Made by a program: the position numbers and the translations under genes
Assembly: GCA_963764315.1 (NCBI GenBank)
Contig: CAVXSB010000002.1
Coordinates: forward strand, 372,001-436,000
Source: DATLWN01 sp963764315
Lineage (GTDB): Bacteria > Pseudomonadota > Zetaproteobacteria > Mariprofundales > Mariprofundaceae
Reading direction: 5' to 3'
Length of the DNA stretch: 64,000 nucleotides
Notes under the pieces: generated by a model
Seen by the model: the letters and a program-made list of their open reading frames with translations, nothing else
Database searches by the model: none
What the model was told of the DNA's origin: nothing
Shown: positions 1-12,123 of the stretch, one piece after another
Position numbering within the stretch: the stretch's first letter is position 1
Layout: every line of letters begins with the position of its first letter

Positions 1-185
1 CCGGCAGCATTTTCTTTCTTTATCCCGGATTCCAGGACACCGGATCCTGGCTGTTCCTGATCGGCAGTATCTTCTTCGCCATGAAACCGACCATCCGCCT
101 GATGCGCTTTTTGCATATCCGGCGCCTGGCACACCGGGCGGAGCAATCGCTGGAAGGCTTGCTGCAAACGCATCATCTGCCCTGA
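1..185 (+). CDS. YrhK-domain protein, 3' end only
   Basis: Open frame running in from the left edge and stopping with TGA at 183-185; about 60 residues are visible. It contains a hydrophobic segment (SWLFLIGSIFFAMKPTIR) followed by a basic, helical tail, which resembles the YrhK domain of small two-helix membrane proteins of unknown function. The 5' end lies outside the window, so the start, full length and any partner domain cannot be judged. Nothing about its function can be inferred beyond a likely inner-membrane location. Confidence 0.6.
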   Translation, partial: GSIFFLYPGFQDTGSWLFLIGSIFFAMKPTIRLMRFLHIRRLAHRAEQSLEGLLQTHHLP

Positions 186-386
186 CGGCCGGGTTCGGGA
201 TCCAGAGCAGGAATGCCGGAACCCCTTGTTGCTCACAAGTACCCGAGCGTGATCTCACTCTTCCAACGAAAACCCATAAAAAAATAGTTATATAGAGGCG
301 CCAAGCTCTCCGCTACGCTCCGAGTTCACCGCCTGTGAACGATGGGCGTTGGCACCAGGATCATAAAACGGCTTATCGAGGTGTAC

Positions 387-689
387 ATGTTTATTGCAAT
401 GAATCGGTTCAAAATCGCATCGGGCAGCGAGGATGTGTTCGTCGACATCTGGAAGAATCGGGAGACTCATCTGGAGACCGTGCCCGGATTCAAGGCGTTC
501 CATCTGCTCAAGGGGCCCAGCAACGACGAATACACGCTGTTTGCCTCGCACACCACCTGGGAGTCACGCGACGCATTCGAAGACTGGACCAAGTCGGAGG
601 CGTTCAGAAAGGCCCATGCCGGTGCCGGCGGAAATCGGGACATCTATCTCGGCCCGCCACAGCTCGAGCTCTTCGAAGACGCCTTTTAA
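387..689 (+). CDS. Heme-degrading monooxygenase HmoA-like (ABM domain) protein
   Basis: A 100-residue protein with the antibiotic-biosynthesis-monooxygenase fold signature: an N-terminal strand (MFIAMNRFKIASGSE), a helix with FVDIWKNRETHLETVPGF, then a strand, a TTWESRDAFEDWTKSEAF helix and an HAGAG segment. The family includes HmoA/IsdG-type heme-degrading enzymes and many uncharacterised proteins. The start at 387 was chosen because GAGGT lies four bases upstream and family members begin with MFIAMNRF; a longer frame reaches 342. A strong hairpin terminator follows, so it is probably monocistronic. The actual substrate is not shown by the sequence. Confidence 0.75.
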   Translation: MFIAMNRFKIASGSEDVFVDIWKNRETHLETVPGFKAFHLLKGPSNDEYTLFASHTTWESRDAFEDWTKSEAFRKAHAGAGGNRDIYLGPPQLELFEDAF

Positions 690-712
690 TCGGGCCATTC
701 CCGTCACCCAAG

Positions 713-742
713 AAAAAGGGCCCCGGAATGCCGGGGCCCTTT
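713..742 (+). terminator. Rho-independent terminator after the HmoA-like gene
   Basis: Nine-base-pair GC stem GGGCCCCGG (718-726) / CCGGGGCCC (731-739) with an AATG loop, an A-run before it and TTT after it. It sits 24 bases past the stop codon of the HmoA-like gene. Confidence 0.85.
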
Positions 743-769
743 GTGTGAACTGTGTCCGAAGGGGCGCTA

Positions 770-788
770 GGGAGGGAGGGGAGGAGGG
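770..788 (+). other. G-quadruplex-forming sequence motif
   Basis: GGGAGGGAGGGGAGGAGGG: four runs of at least three G with loops A, A and AGGA, meeting the G3+N1-7 definition. It lies just past the terminator in the gap between two convergent genes. Folding is predicted from the motif only. Confidence 0.6.
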
Positions 789-848
789 TGGCCCGCTCCG
801 GACAAGAAGAACATTAGGCCTTTCGTGTTAGAAATATATGATGGTCGA

Positions 849-864
849 ATGAATATATATTCAT
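849..864. repeat. 16-bp perfect palindrome (ATGAATATATATTCAT)
   Basis: A perfect AT-rich palindrome in the gap between the convergent HmoA-like and cupredoxin genes. It could be a protein-binding site or a weak hairpin near the 3' ends; nothing in the sequence decides. Confidence 0.5.
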
Positions 865-900
865 GCTTGGACAACTCTGGGCAAGCCAGGCTAGCACCTG

Positions 901-1389
901 TCAATGCGGCGGCAATACCAGGATCTGACCGCTCATCTCCGGTTGGTGGATGCTGCATGTGAAACGGTAAAGGCCTTCCCGATGAAACGTGAAGACCAGC
1001 GACTTCTTCGCAAGCGGCGCCAGCATCGTGGACATCAACACCCTGTGCTGCGGGCCGATGAGCGTGAAATTATGCTCGTCATCCGGCTGAAGGTTCCACA
1101 ACCGTATTCGCGTCGGCTGATCACGGTAAACGGCGAAGAACGCAGGCGAGAAGGCATAGACCTCCCCGAACGTCGACAACTGACTTTTCGATTCCGTTTC
1201 CTTTACCGCCACGGCCAGGGTTTCGATGACCACCGTCTCCGAGGCTGGGCCATGCGTGGCAATGGTCACCTCGCTTCCCGAGGCATCATGCCGGGCCGGC
1301 AAGGAGAGGCCCGGTGACTCGCCAGCATAGGCATGGCTGTTCAACATGGTCGCCAGCAGGAGTCCCGTAGCGAAAGAGAGCTTGCTCAT
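901..1389 (-). CDS. Secreted cupredoxin-like copper protein
   Basis: A 162-residue protein with an N-terminal signal peptide (MSKLSFATGLLLATMLNSHAYA, probable cleavage near residue 22) and a C-terminal cupredoxin domain. Likely type-1 copper ligands are visible: His106 (DDEHNF), then Cys145, His148 and Met152 in TCSIHQPEM. The C-x2-H-x3-M spacing is tighter than in plastocyanin or rusticyanin. A periplasmic electron carrier or copper-binding protein is plausible, but no oxidase or nitrite-reductase partner lies nearby. The start at 1389 begins the signal peptide; an upstream in-frame ATG at 1434 would put a charged stretch in front of it. Confidence 0.72.
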   Translation of the reverse strand: MSKLSFATGLLLATMLNSHAYAGESPGLSLPARHDASGSEVTIATHGPASETVVIETLAVAVKETESKSQLSTFGEVYAFSPAFFAVYRDQPTRIRLWNLQPDDEHNFTLIGPQHRVLMSTMLAPLAKKSLVFTFHREGLYRFTCSIHQPEMSGQILVLPPH

Positions 1390-1451
1390 ACCGGAATTCC
1401 CCCTCATGGCTTTATAGGCACGAAAATACCACAATCATGGCGTCGGCGCCC

Positions 1452-1475
1452 GGGCGTAGCGGGCGCCCTACGCCC
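1452..1475. repeat. GTAGGGCG-type inverted repeat
   Basis: GGGCGTAG (1452-1459) and CTACGCCC (1468-1475) form an eight-base-pair stem with a CGGGCGCC loop. It resembles the GTAGGGCG-containing palindromic repeats scattered through gammaproteobacterial intergenic DNA. Only one copy was seen in this window. Confidence 0.5.
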
Positions 1476-1679
1476 TGCCAACCCGGGGCCGCTTATACTT
1501 TCGCTACCGCCCCCTCTTCAATGGTCGAAGCCCCCATCTGCGATGCGTCTGGAAGCGATCAGCAGCGTCATGTGCAGGTAGGCGTGTGAATCGCTAACCG
1601 GCCATGTGATTTGTCGCCGACCGGCCAAGGTAATAGTCGTTCTACAACCCCGGACATTTCGTGTGCTATCTGGTTTCTC

Positions 1680-1699
1680 TGGTTGCACACTGGTTGCAC
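1680..1699. repeat. Tandem TGGTTGCAC direct repeat downstream of tRNA-Lys
   Basis: Two exact copies of TGGTTGCAC at 1680-1688 and 1691-1699, an 11-bp period (about one helical turn). They lie about 60 bases past the 3' end of the tRNA, where integrase arm sites or att relics can occur. No integrase gene is present. Confidence 0.5.
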
Positions 1700-1717
1700 G
1701 ACCGTGTTTTTGGCAAG

Positions 1718-1748
1718 AAAAAAGGGGCCGGAAAATTCCGTAACCCCT
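1718..1748 (-). terminator. Terminator of tRNA-Lys
   Basis: Read on the minus strand: GGGG, TTA, then CGGAA...TTCCG and CCCC, followed by six T. It lies directly after the tRNA CCA end. Confidence 0.75.
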
Positions 1749-1757
1749 TGATTTATA

Positions 1758-1833
1758 TGGTGAGCCGTGCTGGGCTCGAACCAGCGACCCGCAGATTAAA
1801 AGTCTGCTGCTCTACCAACTGAGCTAACGGCCC
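1758..1833 (-). tRNA. tRNA-Lys (UUU)
   Basis: A 76-nt cloverleaf on the minus strand beginning GGGCCGUUAGCUCAGUUGG and ending with an encoded CCA (1758-1760). The anticodon loop CUUUUAA puts the anticodon UUU at 1798-1800, decoding AAA/AAG. The acceptor stem pairs over seven positions with one G-U, and the T arm has GGUUCGAGCC. A TTGACA-type promoter lies upstream and a hairpin terminator downstream, so it is an independent single-tRNA unit. Confidence 0.97.
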
Positions 1834-1846
1834 GACAATGGCGGCG

Positions 1847-1875
1847 AAGTTTGTCGATTTGCCCCGGGGTGTCAA
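1847..1875 (-). promoter_or_regulatory. Probable sigma-70 promoter of tRNA-Lys
   Basis: On the minus strand a perfect -35 TTGACA (1870-1875), a 17-bp spacer and a weak -10 AAACTT (1847-1852), followed by a GC-rich stretch (CGCCGCC) typical of stringent tRNA promoters. It ends about 13 bases before the mature 5' end. Confidence 0.55.
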
Positions 1876-1941
1876 ACCATTTTGGCACAGATCGGGCCAA
1901 CCGTCTTCACCCCGCCCGCCGGTGGATGGTACACTCCGCTT

Positions 1942-2769
1942 ATGCGATTTGCCCCCGTCCCCGACTATCATATGCACACACCGCGCTGTAACCATGCCAC
2001 AGGCAGCGTGCGCGATTACGCCGAGGCGGCGCTGCGCATCGGCCTGACGGAGATCGGCATGTCCGACCATTCACCGATGCCCGGCGGCTTCGACGCAGCA
2101 TGGCGCATGGACCGCGCCGAGCTTGCCGGCTATCTGGCCGAGGTCGAGGCGGCGCGCGACGCCTTCGCCGGCCGCCTGACCGTGCGCATCGGCCTGGAGG
2201 CCGACTACCATCCGGGCAGCGAGGACTACGTGCGCGACATGATCGAGGCGTACCCCTGGGACTACGTCATCGGCTCCGTGCACTACCTGGGGGACTGGGG
2301 CTTCGACAACCCAGACAACCTCGAAGCATGGAACGGCCGCGATGTCGAGCAGGCCTACTGCGACTACTTCGGCGCCGTCGCCGATTCGGCCGCCACCGGC
2401 ATGTTCGACATCATCGGCCACCCGGATCTGATCAAGAAGTTCGGCCATCGCGCCCCACCCGGCAGCCTGCGGGTACAGGCGGCGGAGAGGGCCATGCTCG
2501 ATGCCGTCAGGGAAGCCGGGGTGGCGCTGGAGATCAGCTCGGCCGGCCTGCGCAAGCCGGTCGGCGAAGTCTATCCGCATGGGCGGTTGCTGGCGCAGGC
2601 CGCCGAGCGCGGCATTCCCTTCGCCTTCGGCTCCGATGCCCATGCGCCGGGCGAGGTCGGCCACGCCATGGATACTTGCCTGGGCATGCTCGCCGCCTGC
2701 GGCATCGGTGAAGTCTGTCGCTTCGAGAAGCGCCGGCGCTTTGCCGTGCCCATCCGGGTCCTAACGTGA
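1942..2769 (+). CDS. PHP-domain histidinol-phosphatase-type phosphatase
   Basis: A 275-residue PHP (polymerase and histidinol phosphatase) metallophosphatase. Metal-binding motifs appear in order: DYHMHT (near residue 9), MSDHSP, GLEADY, IIGHPDL and the C-terminal GSDAHAP. This pattern matches the monofunctional HisK/HisJ family that removes phosphate from L-histidinol phosphate in histidine synthesis; no other his genes are nearby, so the substrate is inferred from family only. The start at 1942 (MRFAPVPDYHMHT) fits family length; ribosome-binding sequence is poor. The stop overlaps the next gene's start (GTGA), suggesting translational coupling. Confidence 0.82.
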   Translation: MRFAPVPDYHMHTPRCNHATGSVRDYAEAALRIGLTEIGMSDHSPMPGGFDAAWRMDRAELAGYLAEVEAARDAFAGRLTVRIGLEADYHPGSEDYVRDMIEAYPWDYVIGSVHYLGDWGFDNPDNLEAWNGRDVEQAYCDYFGAVADSAATGMFDIIGHPDLIKKFGHRAPPGSLRVQAAERAMLDAVREAGVALEISSAGLRKPVGEVYPHGRLLAQAAERGIPFAFGSDAHAPGEVGHAMDTCLGMLAACGIGEVCRFEKRRRFAVPIRVLT

Positions 2770-3515
2770 AAGCCATCCTGATCACCGGCGCCTCAGGCGG
2801 CTTCGGTTGCGAGTTTGCGCTCCGGCTGGAAACCGAAGGCCATCGCCTGCTGCTGCACGGTCGCGACCGCGCGCGCCTGGAGCTGACCCTGGGCCGCCTG
2901 CGCCATCCGGACCGCCACCGCTGCCTGCAGGCGGAACTGTCCAGGCCCGAAGGGGTGGAACACCTGCGCCAGGCCGTCAAGCACGAGGAACTCATCGGGC
3001 TCGTGAACAACGCCGGTTTCGGCATCTGGGGGCCGTTCGAGCGCACGGAATCGGTACCACAGATCGACGTGCTGCAAACGGATCTCGTGGCGCCGGTAGC
3101 CCTGACCCACGCCCTGCTGCCCGATCTGGTGCGCAACCGCGGCTTCATCATCAATGTGTCGTCACTGGCCGGAGAAACGCCATTGCCGCACATGAGCACC
3201 TATGCCGCCGCCAAGGCCGGCCTGACCTTCTGGAGCGAGGCGCTGCGCACGGAGCTGGCCGGGCGCGTGCGCGTCGTCACCCTGGCCCCGGGGCCCTCGC
3301 CGACGGGCTTCCGCGATGTCTCCGGCATGCCGATGGGCAAGGGGAATTTCTTCCGTGCCCCTAGCGATCTTGTCGTGCGCGCCGCCCTGCACACGCTGAC
3401 GAAAGGCGGTGGCTACTGCGTGCCGGGCACGCGCCACCGGCTGCTCTGGCTGCTGCAGAAGTGCATGCCCAGACGCCTGGCGTTGCCGATCATGGAGCGC
3501 CACCTGCGCACATGA
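2766..3515 (+). CDS. Short-chain dehydrogenase/reductase (SDR)
   Basis: A 249-residue classical SDR. It has the nucleotide-binding TGASGGFG (residues 7-14), the NNAG strand (NNAGFGIWG), the catalytic Ser in NVSSLAG and the catalytic YAAAK. It probably oxidises or reduces a small alcohol/ketone with NAD(P)H; specificity cannot be read. A GTG start at 2766 overlaps the stop of the phosphatase gene, and its own stop overlaps the ATG of the next gene, so the three form a tight operon. Confidence 0.88.
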   Translation: MKAILITGASGGFGCEFALRLETEGHRLLLHGRDRARLELTLGRLRHPDRHRCLQAELSRPEGVEHLRQAVKHEELIGLVNNAGFGIWGPFERTESVPQIDVLQTDLVAPVALTHALLPDLVRNRGFIINVSSLAGETPLPHMSTYAAAKAGLTFWSEALRTELAGRVRVVTLAPGPSPTGFRDVSGMPMGKGNFFRAPSDLVVRAALHTLTKGGGYCVPGTRHRLLWLLQKCMPRRLALPIMERHLRT

Positions 3516-4222
3516 GTATCCCCTATGCCACCCGCATCTCGGCGCGGGCCAGACACCCGCAGATCCGCATCCTGCCACCCGGCCGCGTCGAGGTGGTGAT
3601 CCCCCGCGGCATGCCGGCATCAGTGGCCGGCACCCTCATCGCTTCCAAGCAGGACTGGGTCCGGCGCAAGCTGGCGCAATTCGCGATTCAGGCAGCCGAA
3701 AGCGATGCCTCGACACATCCGGAGTCCATCCACCTGGCCGCCGTCGACCGGCATGTGCCCGTGGAATACCGTGCGAACAAAGCCGCCGGCGTACGCGCCA
3801 TCACAAAGGACGGGATAGTAACCCTGAGCGGGGCCATCGACGATGTATCCAGGGTGCGCCTGGCCCTGCGCCGATGGCTGCTGACCCATGCCCGCGCCGA
3901 GCTGCCGCCGATGCTGCAGGATTTGTCCGCCGATCATGGGCTGGCCTTTCGCCAGGTGGCGGTACGTTTCCAGAAAAGCCGCTGGGGCAGTTGCTCCGCA
4001 CAGCGCCATATCTCGCTGAATGCCAGGCTGCTATGCCTGCCCGCAGGGCTGGCCCGACACGTCATGTTGCACGAACTGGCTCACCTCAAGCATCTGAACC
4101 ATTCCGGCGCCTTCTGGGCGTTGCTGCGCCGTCTGGATCCGGATGCGGACCGCCACCATGCGGCACTGCGCACCGCCTGGCTACAGCTGCCGGCCTGGCT
4201 AGCCGCCGACTCAGCCCTCTAG
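3512..4222 (+). CDS. YgjP-like M48-type zinc metallopeptidase
   Basis: A 236-residue protein of the YgjP (DUF45) group. The zinc-protease motif HELAH is at residues 187-191 (VMLHELAHLKHLNHSGAFW), with a further His near 198. The family hallmark SRWGSCSAQ precedes it, and the N-terminal half is the SprT/YgjP-like beta region (VEVVIPRGMP...KQDWVRRKL). It is cytoplasmic, with no signal peptide. The ATG at 3512 overlaps the SDR stop (ATGA). The 3' end overlaps the convergent NuoE-like gene by 12 bases. Confidence 0.85.
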   Translation: MSIPYATRISARARHPQIRILPPGRVEVVIPRGMPASVAGTLIASKQDWVRRKLAQFAIQAAESDASTHPESIHLAAVDRHVPVEYRANKAAGVRAITKDGIVTLSGAIDDVSRVRLALRRWLLTHARAELPPMLQDLSADHGLAFRQVAVRFQKSRWGSCSAQRHISLNARLLCLPAGLARHVMLHELAHLKHLNHSGAFWALLRRLDPDADRHHAALRTAWLQLPAWLAADSAL

Positions 4223-4663
4223 CAACGCCACGCGCCGGGCAAGATCGGCAAGATCGACCGGGGCAAACACCGCCTCATCCAGGCTTGCCGCCGGCGCCTG
4301 CAGGCATTGGCCGAGACAATGCCCGGCCACCACGGTGAGCCCGGGCATGGAGGCAAACTTCTCCCTGGCCGAGGCCAGCAGGTCGCCGCCGCCGCGGCCG
4401 ATGCACACCGCCCCCTGACACACGGAAAGCCGATGCCTGGCCTCGGACGGGGCCGTAAACTGTGCGGAATCGCGCATCAGTGCCGCCAGCGCCGCGGGAT
4501 CCATGTCCAGGCTTTCGGCGATCAACGGCAGTGCCGCCTCCGGCACATGTCCGACAAGTGCACGCACGTCCTGCAACGCGGCCAGCGCATAATGCGCCTG
4601 CTTCGGATAGGCGGCATGCTCCAGAAGGGCCGCGATCGCCTGCACCTGCTCGTCCTTTTCCAT
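4211..4663 (-). CDS. Orphan NuoE/HoxE-like thioredoxin-fold [2Fe-2S] protein
   Basis: A 150-residue protein resembling NuoE/HoxE/formate dehydrogenase gamma subunits. A helical N-terminal bundle is followed by a thioredoxin-like ferredoxin domain with Cys82, Cys87, Cys116 and Cys120 (C-x4-C ... C-x3-C in VCQGAVCIG and GHCLGQCLQAP), the pattern that binds one [2Fe-2S] cluster. Normally it works beside a NuoF/HoxF flavoprotein, but no such gene is next to it. It is monocistronic and convergent with the YgjP-like gene. It could pair with a subunit encoded elsewhere or serve as a free ferredoxin. Confidence 0.75.
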   Translation of the reverse strand: MEKDEQVQAIAALLEHAAYPKQAHYALAALQDVRALVGHVPEAALPLIAESLDMDPAALAALMRDSAQFTAPSEARHRLSVCQGAVCIGRGGGDLLASAREKFASMPGLTVVAGHCLGQCLQAPAASLDEAVFAPVDLADLARRVALLEG

Positions 4664-4730
4664 GCGCCAAGCCTAGGGACTGTCCTTGCAAAATACGAGC
4701 GTAGCCGGGCGAGGCCACACTTTTTGACAC

Positions 4731-4759
4731 TGGAGAACCGGGTAGGGTTTCGTTATATT
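4731..4759 (+). promoter_or_regulatory. Candidate promoter of gltBD
   Basis: TGGAGA (4731-4736), 17-bp spacer, TATATT (4754-4759) about 100 bases before gltB. A perfect TTGACA at 4724-4729 is also present but is 24 bp from the -10, too far for standard spacing. The assignment is tentative. Confidence 0.4.
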
Positions 4760-4860
4760 ACGCGACCTTTGCTCGGCCCAAGCGGCATGGTCCCCGAGTG
4801 GTCAATTCACCAGGCGCACACGATGGCGCAAATGCAGTTTGAATAGGATGAGGTTGCAGT

Positions 4861-9494
<4,634 letters not shown>

Positions 9495-9502
<8 letters not shown>

Positions 9503-10928
9503 GCCGACAGGATTCAAGGAGTACGATCGCGAGGGACTGCACTACACCCCGGTCGCCGACCGCATCGCCCATTTCAACGAGTTCGCCGAACTGCCCAAGG
9601 ACATGGCCACGCAGGCGGCCCGCTGCATGGATTGCGGCATACCCTTCTGCCACCAGGGTTGCCCGATCAATAACATCATCCCGGACTGGAACGATCTCGT
9701 GTACCGCGGTCAGTGGCGCGAGGCCATGGACGTGCTGCACTCGACGAACAACTTCCCGGAGTTCACCGGCCGCATCTGCCCCGCCCCGTGCGAGGAGGCA
9801 TGTACGGTCAACCTGATCGGCGATGCCGTGGCCATCAAGAGTATCGAGCTGGCGATCGCCGAGAAGGCCTGGGAAGAGGGCTGGATTACGCCGCAGATCG
9901 CCGAACACAAGACGGGCAAGCGCGTCGCCGTCGTCGGCTCCGGTCCTGCCGGACTGTCCTGCGCCCAGCAGCTGGCGCGCGCCGGCCACGATGTCGTCGT
10001 CTTCGAGAAGGCAGACCGCATCGGCGGGCTGATGCGCTATGGCATCCCGAACTTCAAGTTCGACAAGCGTTTCATCGATCGCCGCCTGACACAGATGCGC
10101 GCCGAGGGTGTCGAGTTCCGCGTCAATGCTCACATCGGTGTCGATATCCCGGCCAAGCAGCTGATGGATGAGTTCGATGCCGTCGTACTGGCCGGTGGCT
10201 CCGAGAAGCCGCGCGACCTGCCGGTGCCAGGCCGCGAACTCTCCGGCATCCATTTCGCCATGGAGTTCCTGACCAAGCAGACCAAGATCGTGCACGGCGA
10301 CGACATCCCGGAATCCGAGCGCATCTCGGCCGCCGGCAAGCATGTCATCGTCATCGGCGGTGGCGATACCGGTTCCGACTGCATCGGCACCTCCAACCGC
10401 CACGGCGCAGCGTCGGTGACGCAGCTGGAGATCATGCCCAAGCCGCCTGAGGTGCCGAACAAGCTACTGACCTGGCCGGACTGGCCGATGAAGCTGCGCA
10501 CCTCCACCTCTCAGGAGGAGGGCTGCGATCGCGACTTCGCCGTCAACACCCGCCGCATCCTGGGCGAGAACGGGCAGGTCACCGGCATCGAGTGCGTGCG
10601 CGTCGAATGGGTGCAGGAGAACGGCCAGTGGAAGATGCAGGAGGTCGAGGGCTCCGAGTTCATCCTCAAGGCCGATCTCATCCTGCTCGCCATGGGCTTC
10701 GTGCATCCGGTGCACGAGGGCATGCTCGACGAACTCGGTGCGACCCGGGATCCGCGCGGCAATGTGCAGGCCAACACCCACGACTACAAGACCAGCATCG
10801 ACAAGGTGTTCGCTGCCGGCGACATGCGCCGTGGCCAGTCGCTGGTTGTCTGGGCCATCCGCGAGGGCCGGCAGTGTGCCGCCGCCGTCGACGAGGCCCT
10901 GATGGGAAGCACCACCCTGCCCCGCTGA
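9495..10928 (+). CDS. gltD: Glutamate synthase small subunit
   Basis: A 477-residue NADPH-dependent beta subunit that passes electrons from NADPH through FAD and [4Fe-4S] clusters to GltB. The N-terminal adrenodoxin-reductase-like cluster motifs are CMDCGIPFCHQGCP and CPAPCEEACT. Then come the FAD-binding VVGSGPAGLSCA and the NADPH-binding VIGGGDTGSDC. The ATG at 9495 is preceded by AAGGAG at 9482-9487 inside the end of gltB; the 8-base overlap suggests coupled translation and fixed stoichiometry. Full length and intact. Confidence 0.96.
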
Positions 10929-10997
10929 AGCACAGCGCCTTTGCCAAAGGTTCGACGGCAGATAGGCTATCATCTATCCTTTCTTCCGGAGGGATAG

Positions 10998-11918
10998 ATG
11001 CGTGATCGCGATCAGTTGCGCGCCGAGATTGTCGACGCTCTGGAAGAGCAGATCGCCGTCATCGACCACGAGGGTGCGATCGTCGATGTGAACACCGCCT
11101 GGATTCGCTTCGGGGCTGAGAACGGCTTGGCGAGTGGACGGGCCGTCGTCGGCACGAGCTATCTCGACGTGCTGCGCGCCGCTGCCGCCAGCGGCGATGT
11201 GCTCGCGGCCGGTGCCGCTCAGGGTATCCTGGAGGTGATCGGAGGGACTCGCGCATCCTTTCAGTTCGAATACCCCTGCCACAGCCCCGAGAAGCAGCGC
11301 TGGTTCATGATGCATGTCAACGCCCTCGGCGACCACCGGGAGCCGTTGTTCGTGATCGCGCACAGCGATATCACCGCGCGCAAGCTGGCGGAGGAAAGGG
11401 CGGAATACCTTTCCCTGCACGATCCACTGACCGGCCTGGCCAACCGCCGCTACTTCGACGAAAACCTGGACAAGGGGGTACGCAGAAGCAGGCGTAAGAG
11501 CTCGCCGCTGACGCTGGTCGAGATCGATATCGATCATTTCAAGGCATACAACGATAAGCACGGGCATCCGATTGGCGATCAGTGTCTGGCCAAGGTCGGC
11601 ACGGTTCTACAGGGCGTAGCACAGCGGCCGGGTGATCTGGCAGCACGCCTCGGTGGCGACGAATTCGCGCTGATCCTCGAGGACACGGATGCGGCGGCGG
11701 GCACGGACATCATCACCAGGATCCGCGAGGCCGTGAACGCGCTGGATCTTTCCTATGGTCAGCACAAGCGCGCCACCCTCAGTATCGGCGCCGTCTCCAT
11801 CACCTCCGGCAACCGCCATTCGGGCCAGGAACTGCTGGAGGCAGCCGACCGGGCCCTGTACCAAGCCAAGAAGGCGGGACGAGACCGCGTCGTGCACATC
11901 CAAGGGGACGAGGCCTAG
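10998..11918 (+). CDS. PAS-GGDEF diguanylate cyclase
   Basis: A 306-residue soluble protein. Residues about 10-130 form a PAS sensor domain (IAVIDHEGAIVDVNTAW) and about 135-300 a GGDEF domain (LSLHDPLTGLANRRYFD ... ARLGGDEFALIL). The active-site GGDEF is intact and the product-inhibition I-site RPGD lies five residues before it, so it should make cyclic di-GMP with feedback control. There is no membrane segment or EAL domain. The upstream gap contains a TATCAT hexamer but no convincing -35. The ligand of the PAS domain is unknown. Confidence 0.9.
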   Translation: MRDRDQLRAEIVDALEEQIAVIDHEGAIVDVNTAWIRFGAENGLASGRAVVGTSYLDVLRAAAASGDVLAAGAAQGILEVIGGTRASFQFEYPCHSPEKQRWFMMHVNALGDHREPLFVIAHSDITARKLAEERAEYLSLHDPLTGLANRRYFDENLDKGVRRSRRKSSPLTLVEIDIDHFKAYNDKHGHPIGDQCLAKVGTVLQGVAQRPGDLAARLGGDEFALILEDTDAAAGTDIITRIREAVNALDLSYGQHKRATLSIGAVSITSGNRHSGQELLEAADRALYQAKKAGRDRVVHIQGDEA

Positions 11919-11936
11919 CCCACCCGATGGAGGATC

Positions 11937-11960
11937 AATGGGGTCAGACTCGATTGTTTT
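11937..11960 (+). repeat. Mobile-element-like relic (GGGGTCAGACTCGATTG motif)
   Basis: A 24-base stretch containing GGGGTCAGACTCGATTG. From memory this motif recurs at the borders of REP-associated (IS200-like) transposase genes in gammaproteobacteria. No transposase or second copy is in the window, so it is at most a solo remnant. Confidence 0.4.
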
Positions 11961-12123
11961 CTCGGCCGCCAGATAGCTGAAGGACACCTCCGCCCGCTTC
12001 ACTGAGTGGCTGCCCAGACCAATGATAAAGAACCGGCGCAGAATGCGCGCTTTCGTGTGCTACCCTGGCACGTAAACTTCTATAACGAGTTTCCGTCGAA
12101 TCACATGCATCGAGGAGGACACC

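Larger units (their letters stand above)
1390..1717. other. Intergenic region without a credible gene
   Basis: About 330 bases between the cupredoxin gene and the tRNA-Lys terminator. Open frames here are short and have no protein-like composition. The region holds a GTAGGGCG-type hairpin, a pair of TGGTTGCAC direct repeats and two copies of ACCGGCCA (1597-1604 and 1620-1627). It may be the scar of something once inserted beside the tRNA gene, but no integrase remnant is readable. Confidence 0.5.

Noticed and set aside
4724..4759. TTGACA at 4724 as the -35 of gltB
   Set aside because: It is 24 bp from the only good -10 (TATATT), well outside normal spacing; TGGAGA at 17 bp was preferred.
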